Part shown: piece by piece, positions 1-10,649 of the stretch | Numbering within the stretch: the stretch's first letter is position 1 | Layout: each line of letters starts with the position of its first letter | Source: Xylocopa sonorina | Taxonomy: Eukaryota > Arthropoda > Insecta > Hymenoptera > Apidae | Assembly (NCBI RefSeq): GCF_050948175.1 | Contig: NW_027490239.1 | Location: 682,001 to 746,000 of the forward strand | Reading direction: 5' to 3' | DNA length: 64,000 nucleotides | Position numbers and translations under genes: made by a program | The notes under the pieces: model-generated | Seen by the model: only the letters and a program-made list of their open reading frames with translations | What the model was told of the DNA's origin: nothing | Databases searched by the model: none

Positions 1-174
1 ATTGCGAAGTGTCATGTACACCTCGTATTCACTTCAGAAGAATGTAAATGCGACTATTGCTTGCTAGGAAATAGCGTTTGCAAATGTCTACGTATCGTAG
101 CAATAGCGTTCTAATGCTACTTAAATCGCGATATCGCATCTCATTTATATGCTTCGTGATAGGATATAATATTC

Positions 175-2610
175 ATTGCGAAGTGTCACATGTACCTCAT
201 ATTCACTTCAGAAGAATGTAAGTGCGACACTTGCATGCTAGGAAATAGCGTTTGCAGATGTCTCCGCATCGAGGTCATAGAGTTCTAATGCTTACTAAAA
301 CGCAATATCGCATCTCTCTTCTATGTTTCATGATAAGATATAATATTCATTACGAAGTGTCATGTATACCTCGTATTCACTTCAAAAGAATGTAGATGCG
401 ACTATTCCCTGCTAGGGAATAGCGTTTGCAGATGTCTACGTATCGTAGCAATAGTGTTCTAATGCTACGTAAGTCGCGATAATGCATCTCATTTCTATGT
501 TTCGTGATAAGATATAATATTCATTGCGAAGTGTCATGTATACCTCGCATTCACTTCAGAAGAATGGAAATGCGAATTTTGCTTGCTAGGAAATAGCGTT
601 TGCAAATGTCTACTTATCGTAGCAATAGCGCTCGAACGCTACTTAAATCGCGATATCGCATCTCATTTCTATGTTTCGTGATAAGATATAATATTCATTG
701 CGAAGTGTCATATATACCTCGTATTCTCTGCAAACGAATGTAAATGCAACATTTTCTTCCTAGGAAATAGCTTATTCAGATGTCTACGTATCGTAGCAAT
801 AGAGTTCTAGTGCTACTTAAATCGCGATATCGCATCTCATTTATATGTTTCGTGAGAAGATATAATATTCATGGCGACGTGTCATAAACACCTCGTATTC
901 ACTTCAAAATAATGTAAGTGCGACACTTCCATGATAGGAAATAGCGTTTGCAGATGTCTCCGCATCGAGGCTATAGAGTTCTAATGCTTCTTAAAACGCG
1001 ATATCGCATCTCTTTTCTATGTTTCATGATAAGATATAATATTCATTGCGAAGTGTCAGGTGCACCTCGTATTCACTTCAAAAGAATGTAAATGCGACAC
1101 TTCCATGCAAGGAAATAGCGTTTGCCGATGTCTACGTATCGTAGCAATAGAGTTCTAGTGCTTCCCAAAACACGATATCGCATCTCATTTCTATGCTTCA
1201 TGATAAGATATAATATTCATTGCGAAGTGTTGTGTATACCTCGTATTCACTACAAACGAATGTAAATGCGACACTTCCTTGCTTGCAAATAGCGTATTCA
1301 GATGTCTACGTATAGTAGCAGTAGATTTCTAATGCTATTTAAATCGCGATATCGCATCTCATGTCTATACTTCGTGATAAGATATAATATTCATTGCGAA
1401 GTGTCATGTATACCTCGTATTCACTTCAAAAGAATGTAAATGCGACTATTGCTTGCTAGGAAATAGCGTATTCAGTTGTCTACGTATCGTAGCAATAGTG
1501 TTCTAATGCTACTTGAGTCGCGATAATGCATCTCATTTCCATGTTTCGTGATAAGATGTAGTATTCATTGCGAAGTGTCGTGTATAACTCGTATTAACTT
1601 CAAAAGAATGTAAATACGACTATTCCTTGCTGGGAAATAGCGTTTGCAGATGCCTAGGTACCGTAGCAATAGAGTTTTAATGCTTCTTAAAACGCGATAT
1701 AGCATCTCTCTTCTATGCTTCATGACAAGATATAATATTCAGTGCGATGTGTCGTGTATACCTCGCATTCACTTCAAAAGAATGTAAATGCGAATCTCCC
1801 TTGCTAGGAAATAGCGTTTGCAGATGTCTACGTATCGTAGCAACAGAGTTCTAATGCCTCTCAAAACGCGGTATCGCATCTCACTTCTATGTTTCATGAT
1901 AAGATATAATATTCATTGCGAAGTGTCATGTATACTTCGTATTCACTTCAAAAGAATGTAAGTGCGACACTTCCATGCCAGGAAATAGCGTTTGCAGATG
2001 TCTCCGCATCGAGGCCATAGAGTTCTAATGCTTCTTAAAACGCGATATCGCATCTCTCTTCTATGCATCATGACAAGATATAATATTCAGTGCGATGTGT
2101 CGTGTATACCCCGTATTCACTCCAAAAGAATGTAAATGCGACTATTGCTTGTTAGGAAATAGCGTTTGCAGATGTCTACGTATCGTAGCAATAGATTTCT
2201 AATGCTACTTAAATCGCGATATCGCAACTCATTTATATGTTTCGTGATGAGATATAATATTCATTGTGAAGCGTCATGTATACCTCGTATTTACTTCAAA
2301 AGAATCTAAGTGCGACACTTCCATGCTTGGAAATAGCGTTTGCAGATGTCTCCGCATCGAGGCCATAGATTTCGAATGCTTCTAAAAACGCGATATCGCA
2401 TCTATCTTCTATGTTTCATGATAAGATATAATATTCATTGCGAAGTGTCATGTATACCTCGTATTCACTTCAAAAGTATGTAAGTGCGACACTTCCATGC
2501 TAGGAAATAGCGTTTGCAGATGTCTCCGCATCGAGGCCATAGATTTCTTATGCTTCTTAAAACGCGATATCGCATCTCTCTTCTATGTTTCATGATAAGA
2601 TATAATATTC
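175..2610 (-). repeat. Left-array-specific monomer subtype (GCATCGAGGCCATAG)
   Basis: Several left-array units carry TCCGCATCGAGGCCATAG or one mismatch where the rest have TACGTATCGTAGCAATAG. They lie near 262, 956, 1998, 2350 and 2525. The same units tend to carry GCGACACTTCCATGC in place of GCGACTATTGCTTGC, so the substitutions are linked into a subtype. The spacing between such units is irregular (4, 6, 2 and 1 monomers), so this is not a fixed dimer. I did not find the complementary string CTATGGCCTCGATGC anywhere in the right array. The subtype therefore looks private to this side. Coordinates enclose the region where the subtype is interspersed. Confidence 0.75.
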
Positions 2611-4009
2611 ATTGCAAAGTGTTATGTATACCTCGTATTCACTTCAAACGAATGTAAATGCGACACTTCCTAGCTAGGAAATAGCGTATTCAGATGTCTA
2701 CGTATCGTAGCAATAAATTTCTAATGCTTCATAAATCGCGATTTCGCATGTCATTTCTATGTTTCGTGATAAGATATAATATTCATTGCGAAGTGTCATG
2801 TATACCTCGTATTCACTTCAAAAGAATGTAAATGCGACTATTGCTTGCTAGGAAATAGCGTTTGCAGTTGTCTACGTATCGTAGCAATAGCGTTCTAATG
2901 CTTCTTAAAACGCGATATCGCATCTCTCTTCTATGTTTCATGATAAGATATAGTATTCATTGCGAAGTGTCATGTATACCTCGTATTCACTTCAAAAGAA
3001 TGTAAGTGCGACACTTCCATGCTAGGAAATAGCGTTTGCAGATGTCTGCGTATCGTAGCAACAGAGTTCTAATGCCTCTCAAAACGCGATATCGCATCTC
3101 TCTTCTATGTTTCATGATAGGATATAATATTCATTGCGACGTGTCACGTATACCACGTATTCTCTCCAAACGAATGTAAATGCGACACTTCCTTGCTGGG
3201 AAATGGCGTATTCAGACGTCTACGTATCGTAGCAATAGAGTTCTAATGCTACTTAAATCGCGATATCGCATCTCATTTCTATGATTCGTTATTAGATATA
3301 ATATTCATTGCAAAGTGTCATGTATACCTCGTATTCACTTCAAAAGAACGTATAAGCGACCATTGCTTTCTAGGAAATAGCGTTTGTAGATGTCTACGTA
3401 TCGTAGCAGTAGCGTTCTAATGCTTCTTAAAACGCGATATCGCATCTCTCTTCTATGCATCATGACAAGATATAATATTCAGTGCGATGTGTCGTGTATA
3501 CCCCGTATTCACTCCAAAAGAATGTAAATGCGACTATTGCTTGCTAGGAAATAGCGTTTGCAGATGTCTACGTATCGTAGCAATAGCGTTCTTATCCTAC
3601 TTATATCGCGATATCACATCTCATTTATATGTTTCGTGATAAGATACAATATTCATTGCGAAGTGTCATGTATACCTCGTATTCACATCAAAAGAATGTA
3701 AATGCGACTATTCCTTGCTAGGAAATAGCGCTTGCAGATGTCTACGTATCGTAGCAATAGAGTTCTAATGCTTCTTAAAACGGGATGTCGTATTTCATTT
3801 CTATGTTTCGCAATAGGATATAATATTCATTGCGAAGTGTTATGTATACATCGCATTCGCTTCAAAAGAATGTAAATCCGACACTTCCATGCTAGAAATT
3901 AGTGTTTGCAAATGTCTACGTATCGTAGCAATAGAGTTCTAATGCTAGTTAGAACCCGATATCGCATCTCACTTCTGTGTTTCAAGATAAGATATAATAT
4001 TCATTGCGA

Positions 4010-4638
4010 AGTGTCATGTATTCTCGTCTACACTTCAAAAGAATGTAAATGCGACACTTCCGTGCTAGGAAATAGTGTTTGCAGATGTCTATGTATCGAA
4101 GCAATAGAGTTATAATGCTTCATATATCGCGATATCGCATCTCATTTCTATGTTTCATGATAAGATATAATTTGCATTGTGGAGTGAGATGTAAACCTCG
4201 TATTCACTTCAAGAGAATGTAAATGCGACACTTCCTTGCTAGGAAGTAGCGCTTGCAGATGTCTACGTATCGAAGAAATAATTTTCTAATGCTTCTTAAA
4301 ACGCGATATCGCATCTCATTTCTATGTTTCATGATAAGATATAATCTTCATTGCGAAGTGTCATGTATACCTAGTCTACACTTCAAAAGAATGTAAATGC
4401 CACACATGCTGGCTAAGAAATAGCGTTTCCGGATGTCTACCTATCGAAGCAATAAAGTTCTAATGCTTCTTAGAACGCGATATCGCATCTCATTTCTATT
4501 TTTCATGATAAGATATAATTTTCATTGCAAAGTGTCATGTATTCTCGTCTACACGTCAAAAGAATGTAAATGCAACACTTCCTTGCTAGGGAATAGCGTT
4601 TCCAGATGTCTACGTATCGAAGCAATAGAGTTCTAATG
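4010..4638 (-). repeat. Junction-proximal left monomers resembling the right array
   Basis: The last units before the spacer read TCTCGTCTACACTTCAAAAG or close variants (at about 4021, 4371 and 4551). In reverse this is CTTTTGAAGTGTAGACGAG, the form that dominates the right array. More distal left units read CCTCGTATTCACTTC instead. One unit between them (about 4196) still has the distal form. The array stops in mid-monomer at TTCTAATG, 4631-4638, where other units continue with CTTCTTAAAACG. The edge monomers are thus intermediate in sequence between the bulk of the left array and the right array. Confidence 0.75.
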
Positions 4639-4835
4639 GGAAGGGTTAGAGGTCCTTCTCTCACCCGGTCTTTTCTCTTTGAAATGTTTGCCTTTGCATA
4701 GCCTGTCGACATCGTGAACATTGTTTTTTGGCAAAATTCCTGAAAAACAAATATACTATAAGTAAAATAATAAACATCATAATATTAAATTTAACTCTGT
4801 TCATCGTTGCTTTGTTTGACAGATCCATAACAATA

Positions 4836-5110
4836 TACAGGGTGGGGCAGTAATAATTAGCACCTCAGATATCCACGAAACTATAAGTTTCATAGAAGTT
4901 TTTGCTAATATAAAATTGCATAGTACAAAGGGGCCATCCGTTGATGAAAATAGTTTTTTTGTAAGTGGAGTTATGTTGGACATATGAAGGTTACCTTCAT
5001 TTTTTAAAATGAATTGGTATGTCCATTCTTCCGTAATACGATAGAGCATTTTAAAGCAAGTTTAACGATCTGTAACATGAAGGCATTGAAGGTTACAAAA
5101 AGTAAAGAAA
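4836..5110. mobile_element. Probable truncated interspersed element with a TACAGGGTG end
   Basis: The segment opens with TACAGGGTGGGGCAG at 4836-4850. TACAGGGTG is a common outer terminus of interspersed repeats in insect genomes (recalled from general knowledge, not searched). The matching inverted end CACCCTGTA is absent from the rest of the spacer, so the copy would be one-ended or truncated. I cannot assign a family or find a transposase, and the right limit is a guess at the end of the TGAAGGTTAC-bearing part. Orientation relative to a full element is unknown. Alternative: unclassified single-copy DNA that shares the 9-mer by chance. Confidence 0.45.
4985..4999. repeat. Perfect inverted repeat TGAAGGT-T-ACCTTCA
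   Basis: Seven-base arms TGAAGGT and ACCTTCA separated by one base. The left arm with its flank (TGAAGGTTAC) recurs as a direct copy at 5087-5096, about 100 bp downstream. Both lie inside the element-like segment. The function is unknown; it could form a small hairpin or be an internal motif of the element. Confidence 0.7.
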
Positions 5111-5159
5111 GGCGATAATACTCACGGTTTTGATAGTAAATGAAACATACGTATTGTAA

Positions 5160-7050
5160 TCGCATTCACATACATTTGAAGTGTATACGAGGAATACATA
5201 ACACTTCGCAAATCATATTATATCTTACCATGGAACATAGAAATGAGATGGAATATCGCGTTTTAAGTATCATAAGAACTCTATTGCTACGATACTTAGA
5301 CATCTGCAAACGCTATTTCCTAGCATGGAAGTGTCGCATTTATATTCCATTGAAGTGAATACGAGGTATGCATGACACCTCGCAATGGATATTATATCTT
5401 ATCATGAAACATAGAAATGAGATGCGACATCTTGTTTTAAGAAGTATTAGAACTCTATTCTTACGATACGTGGTCATCTGGAAACGCTATTTCCTAGCAA
5501 GGAAGTGTCGCATTTACATTCATTTGAAGTGTAGACGAGGAATACATGATACTTCGCAAATCATATTATATCTTACCATGAAACATAGAAATGAGATGCG
5601 ATATCGCGTTTTAAGAAGCATTAGAACACTATTGCTACGATACGTAGACATCTGCAAACGCTATTTCCTTGCAAGGAAGTGTCACATTTACATTCATTTG
5701 TATCGTAGACGAGGAATACATAACACTTCGCAATGAATATTATATCTTATCATGAAACATAGAAATGAGATGTGACATCTTGTTTTAAGGAGTATTAGAA
5801 CTCCATTCTTACGATACGTGGTCATCTGGAAACGCTATTTCCTAGCAAGGAAGTGTCGCATTTACATTCTTTTGAAGAGTAGACGAGGAATACATGACTC
5901 TTCGCAAATCATATTATATCTTACCATGAAACATAGAAATGAGATGCGATATCGCGTTTTAAGAAGCATTAGAAAGCTATTGCTATGATACGTAGACATT
6001 TGCAAACGCTATTTCCTTGCAAGGAAGTGTCGCATTTACATTCATTTGAAGTGTTGACGAGGAATACATAACACTTCGCAAATCATATTATATCTTACCA
6101 TGAAACATAGAAACGAGATGGAATATCGCGTTTTAAGAATCATAAGTACTCTATTGCTACGATACGTAGACATCTGCAAACGCAATTTCCTACCGAGGAA
6201 GTGTCGCATTCACATTCATTTGAAGTGTAGACGAGGAATACATAACACTTCGCAAATCATATTATATCTTACCAAGGAACATAGAAATGAGATGCAATTT
6301 CGCGTTCTAAGAAGCATTAGAACTCTATTGCTACGATACGTAGACATCTGCAAACGCTATTTCTTAGCGAGGAAGTGTCGCATTCACATTCATTTGAAGT
6401 GTAGACGAGGAATACATGATACTTCGCAAATCATATTATATCTTACCATGAAACATAGAAATGAGATGCGATATCGCGTTTTAAGAAGCATTAGAACACT
6501 ATTGCTTCGATACGTAGACATCTGCAAACGCTATTTCCTTGCAAGGAAGTGTTGCATTTACATTCATTTGAAGTGTAGACGAGGAATACATGATACTTCG
6601 CAAATCATATTATATCTTACCATGAAACATAGAAATGAAATCCGATATCGCGTTTTAAGAATCATAAGAACTCTATTGCTACGATACGTAGATATCTGCA
6701 AACGCTATTTCCTTGCAAGGAAGTGTCGCATTTACATTCATTTGAAGTGTGGACGAGGAATACATGACACTTCGCAAATTATATTATATCTTACCATGAA
6801 ACATAGTAATGAGATGCGATATCGCGTTTTAAGAGGCATCAGAAATCCATTGCTACGATACGTAGACATCTGCAAACGCTATTTCCTTGCAAGGAAGTGT
6901 CACATTTACATTCCATTGAAGTGTAGACGAGGAATACATATCACTTCGCAAATCATATTATAACTTAACATGAAACATAGAAATGAGATGCGATATCGCG
7001 TTTTAAGAATCATAAGATCTCTATTGCTACGATACGTAGACATCTGCAAA
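5160..7050 (+). repeat. Proximal edge of right array, heterogeneous units
   Basis: About eleven monomers next to the spacer. The first unit has AAGTGTATACGAGG; the second has the left-type GTGAATACGAGG with CGCAATGGATATT (about 5353-5390), a form otherwise typical of the left array in reverse. The interval 5.60-6.53 kb recurs at 8.04-8.97 kb with an offset of 2435 bp (14 monomers minus 1 base). Both copies share the rare GCAATTTCCTACCGAGG variant near 6182 and 8617. Open frames here end at TGTTGACGAGG or at one-base deletions and are not genes. Confidence 0.85.
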
Positions 7051-7665
7051 CGCTATTTCCTTGCAAGGAAGTGTCACATTTACATTCATTTGAATCGTAG
7101 ACGAGGAATACATAACACTTCGCAAATCATATTATATCTTACCATGAAACATAGAAATGAAATCCGATATCGCGTTTTAAGAATCATAAGAACTCTATTG
7201 CTACGATACGTAGATATCTGCAAACGCTATTTCCTTGCAAGGAAGTGTCGCATTTACATTCATTTGAAGTGTGGACGAGGAATACATGACACTTCGCAAA
7301 TTATATTATATCTTACCATGAAACATAGTAATGAGATGCGATATCGCGTTTTAAGAGGCATCAGAAATCCATTGCTACGATACGTAGACATCTGCAAACG
7401 CTATTTCCTTGCAAGGAAGTGTCGCATTTACATTCCATTGAAGTGTAGACGAGGAATACATATCACTTCGCAAATCATATTATAACTTAACATGAAACAT
7501 AGAAATGAGATGCGATATCGCGTTTTAAGAATCATAAGATCTCTATTGCTACGATACGTAGACATCTGCAAACGCTATTTCCTTGCAAGTAAGTGTCGCA
7601 TTTACATTCATTTGAAGTGTTGACGAGGAATACATGATACTTCGCAAATCATAATATATCTTACC
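6622..7665 (+). repeat. Tandem three-monomer duplication (522 bp)
   Basis: Units starting at 6622 and 7144 share the rare GAAATCCGATATCGCG variant. The following units (6796 and 7318) share CATAGTAATGAGATGCG and GGCATCAGAAATCC. The third units (6970 and 7492) share ATAACTTAACATGAAAC and CATAAGATCTC. The offset is exactly 522 bp, or 3 x 174. The copies diverge late in the third unit: GAATCGTAG follows in copy one, and GCAAGTAAGTG then GTGTTGACG in copy two. Confidence 0.85.
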
Positions 7666-9309
7666 ATGAAACATAGAAATGAGATGCGATATCGCGTTTT
7701 AAGAAGCATCAGAAATCCATTGCTACGATACGTAGACATATGCAAACGCTATTTCCTTGCAAGGAAGTGTCGCATTTACATTCATTTGAAGTGTAGACGA
7801 GGAATACATATCACTTCGCAAATCATATTATACCTTACCATGAAACATAGAAATGAGATGCGATATCGCGTTTTAAGTATCATAAATCTCTATTGCTACG
7901 ATACGTAGACATCTGCAAACGCTATTTCCTTGCAAGGTAGTGTCGCATTTACATTCATTTGAAGTGTTGACGAGGAATACATAACTCTTCGCAAATCATA
8001 TTATATCTTACCATGAAACATAGAAATGAGATGCGATTTCGCGTTTTAAGAAGCATTAGAACTCTATTGCTACGATACGTAGACATCTGCAAACGCTATT
8101 TCCTTGCAAGGAAGTGTCACATTTACATTCATTTGAATCGTAGACGAGGAATACATAACACTTCGCAATGAATATTATATCTTATCATGAAACATAGAAA
8201 TGAGATGTGACATCTTGTTTTAAGGAGTATTAGAACTCCATTCTTACGATACGTGGTCATCTGGAAACGCTATTTCCTAGCAAGGAAGTGTCGCATTTAC
8301 ATTCTTTTGAAGAGTAGACGAGGAATACATGACTCTTCGCAAATCATATTATATCTTACCATGAAACATAGAAATGAGATGCGATATCGCGTTTTAAGAA
8401 GCATTAGAAAGCTATTGCTATGATACGTAGACATTTGCAAACGCTATTTCCTTGCAAGGAAGTGTCGCATTTACATTCATTTCAAGTGTTGACGAGGAAT
8501 ACATAACACTTCGCAAATCATATTATATCTTACCATGAAACATAGAAACGAGATGGAATATCGCGTTTTAAGAATCATAAGTACTCTATTGCTACGATAC
8601 GTAGACATCTGCAAACGCAATTTCCTACCGAGGAAGTGTCGCATTCACATTCATTTGAAGTGTAGACGAGGAATACATAACACTTCGCAAATCATATTAT
8701 ATCTTACCAAGGAACATAGAAATGAGATGCAATTTCGCGTTCTAAGAAGCATTAGAACTCTATTGCTACGATACGTAGACATCTGCAAACGCTATTTCTT
8801 AGCGAGGAAGTGTCGCATTCACATTCATTTGAAGTGTAGACGAGGAATACATGATACTTCGCAAATCATATTATATCTTACCATGAAACATAGAAATGAG
8901 ATGCGATATCGCGTTTTAAGAAGCATTAGAACACTATTGCTTCGATACGTAGACATCTGCAAACGCTATTTCCTTGCAAGGAAGTGTCGCATTTACATTC
9001 ATTTGAATCGTAGGCGAGGAATGCATAACACTTCGCAATGAATATTATATCTTGTCATGAAACATAGAAATGAGATGCGATTTCGCGTTTTAAGAAGCAT
9101 TAGAACCCTATTGCTACGATACGTAGACATCTGCAAACGCTATTTCCTAGCGAGGAAGTGTCGCATTCACATTCATTTGAAGTGTAGACGAGGAATACAT
9201 AACACTTAGCAAATCATATTATATCTTACCATGAAACATAGAAACGAGATGGAATATTGCGTTTTAAGAATCATAAGAACTCTATTGCTACGATACGTAG
9301 ACATCTGCA

Positions 9310-9350
9310 AGCTATGCTATTAGCATGCTATTTCCTATTAGCTATGCTAT
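9310..9350 (+). repeat. 33 bp local insertion inside a monomer, copy 1
   Basis: The usual CTGCAAACGCTATTTCC is replaced here by a longer tract. GCTATGCTATT occurs twice, around a central GCATGCTATTTCCTATTA, before the monomer resumes with CCTTGCAAGG. The net gain is 33 bp by count. The inserted bases are variants of the local GCTATTTCC sequence, which suggests slippage or a small templated insertion. An identical tract lies 6812 bp downstream. The corresponding unit near 31618 lacks it. Confidence 0.85.
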
Positions 9351-10636
9351 TTCCTTGCAAGGAAGTGTCGCATTTACATTCATTTGAATCGTAGAAGAGG
9401 AATACATAGCACTTCGCAATGAATATTATATCTTATCATGAAACATAGAAATGAGATGTGATATCTTGTTTTAAGAAGTATTAGAACTCCATTCTTACGA
9501 TACGTGGTCATCTGGAAACGCTATTTCCTAGCAAGGAAGTGTCGCATTTACATTCTTTTGAACTGTAGACGAGGAATACATGACTCTTCGCAAATCATAT
9601 TATATCTTACCATGAAACAGAAATGAGATGCGATATCGCGTTCTAAGAAGCATCTGAAATCCATTGCTACCATACGTAGACATCTGCAAACGCTATTTCC
9701 TTGCTAGGAAGTGTCGCATTTACATTCATTCGATGTGTAGACGAGGAATACATAACACTTCGCAAATCATATTATATCTTACCATGAAACATAGAAATGA
9801 GATACGATATCACGTTTTAAGAATCATAAGGACACTATTGCTACGATACGTAGACATCTGCAAACGCTATGTCCTTGCAAGGAAGTGTCGCATTTACATT
9901 CACTTTAAGTGTAGACGAGGAATACATATCACTTCGCAAATCATATTATACCTTACCATGAAACATAGAAATGAGATGCGATATCGCGTTTTAAGTATCA
10001 TAAATCTCTATTGCTACGATACGTAGACATCTGCAAACGCTATTTCCTTGCAAGGAAGTGTCGCATTTACATTCATTTGAAGTGTTGACGAGGAATACAT
10101 AACACTTCGCAAATCATATTATATCTTACCATGAAACATAGAAATGAGATGCGATTTCGCGTTTTAAGAAGCACCAGAAATCCATTGCTACGATACGTAG
10201 ACATCTGCAAAAGCTATTTCCTTGCAAGGAAGTGTCGCATTTACATTCATTTGAAGTGTGGACGAGGAATACATATCACTTCGCAAATCATATTATACCT
10301 TACCATGAAACATAGAAATGAGATGCGATATCGCGTTTTAAGTATCATAAATCTCTATTGCTACGATACGTAGACATCTGCAAACGCTATTTCCTTGCAA
10401 GGTAGTGTCGCATTTACATTCATTTGAAGTGTTGACGAGGAATACATAACTCTTCGCAAATCATATTATATCTTACCATGAAACATAGAAATGAGATGCG
10501 ATTTCGCGTTTTAAGAAGCATTAGAACTCTATTGCTACGATACGTAGACATCTGCAAACGCTATTTCCTTGCAAGGAAGTGTCACATTTACATTCATTTG
10601 AATCGTAGACGAGGAATACATAACACTTCGCAATGA

Positions 10637-10649
10637 ATATTATATCTTA
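10637..10649 (+). other. Deletion scar: four monomers missing from copy 1
   Basis: Up to here the sequence matches 17449-17461, with linker CGCAATGAATATTATATC. From CCATGAAACATAGAAATGTG it matches 18157 onward. The monomer is thus a hybrid: a minority-type linker on the left joined to the unit that in copy 2 lies 696 bp further on. The two parents share ATATTATATCTTA at the join, so the exact break cannot be placed more finely. The loss is exactly 4 x 174 bp and leaves no register shift, as expected for unequal exchange or single-strand annealing between monomers. Confidence 0.85.

Larger units (their letters stand above)
1..4638 (-). repeat. Left satellite array, 174 bp monomers in reverse orientation
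   Basis: About 26.7 tandem monomers. The landmark ATTGCGAAGTGTC or a close variant starts at 1, 175, 349, 523, 697 and 871. The last start, at 4524, is only one base out of register after 26 units, so the period is 174 bp. Read on the minus strand, each unit aligns along its length with the monomers of the right array (shared GCGATATCGC, CTACGATACGTAG and GAAGTGT landmarks). Units differ from one another at many scattered positions, clearly more than units within the right array, and I see no regular higher-order period. All units carry the linker ATTCATTGCGAAG (reverse: CTTCGCAATGAAT), which is only a minority subtype in the right array. No gene is present. The array continues beyond the left edge of the window. 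Confidence 0.97.
4639..5159. other. Unique spacer between inverted satellite arrays
   Basis: This is the only stretch of the window that cannot be aligned to the 174 bp monomer, 521 bp long. It begins with GGAAGGGTTAGAGGTCC after the truncated last left monomer. It passes through a very A+T-rich tract at about 4740-4800 and ends where TCGCATTCACATAC (5160 on) enters the right array. The two boundaries fall at different phases of the monomer: the left array breaks at the CATTAGAA position and the right array starts at the TCGCATTCAC position. Short open frames here (82 codons at most, minus strand) show no recognisable domain. They run into or lie within the element-like segment, and I do not call them genes. 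Confidence 0.9.

Noticed and set aside
4639..4660. Telomeric repeat suggested by GGGTTAGAGG
   Set aside because: A single GGTTAG occurrence only. There is no TTAGG or TTAGGG tandem tract anywhere I looked.
4985..4999. Rho-independent terminator from the TGAAGGT/ACCTTCA hairpin followed by a T run
   Set aside because: The context is eukaryotic satellite and an interspersed repeat with no gene upstream; the stem is short and has a one-base centre.
4801..5049. 82-codon minus-strand open frame in the spacer
   Set aside because: It lies across the TACAGGGTG element fragment, has no recognisable domain or regulatory context, and is short enough for chance in A+T-rich DNA.
4639..5159. Spacer as a simple transposon insertion into one array
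   Set aside because: The flanking satellite is in opposite orientation and broken at different phases, and no target-site duplication is visible at 4631-4638 and 5160-5170.
9310..9350. Inserted mobile element in the monomer at 9.3 kb
   Set aside because: The extra 33 bp consist of rearranged copies of the local GCTATTTCC sequence, so slippage explains it without foreign DNA.
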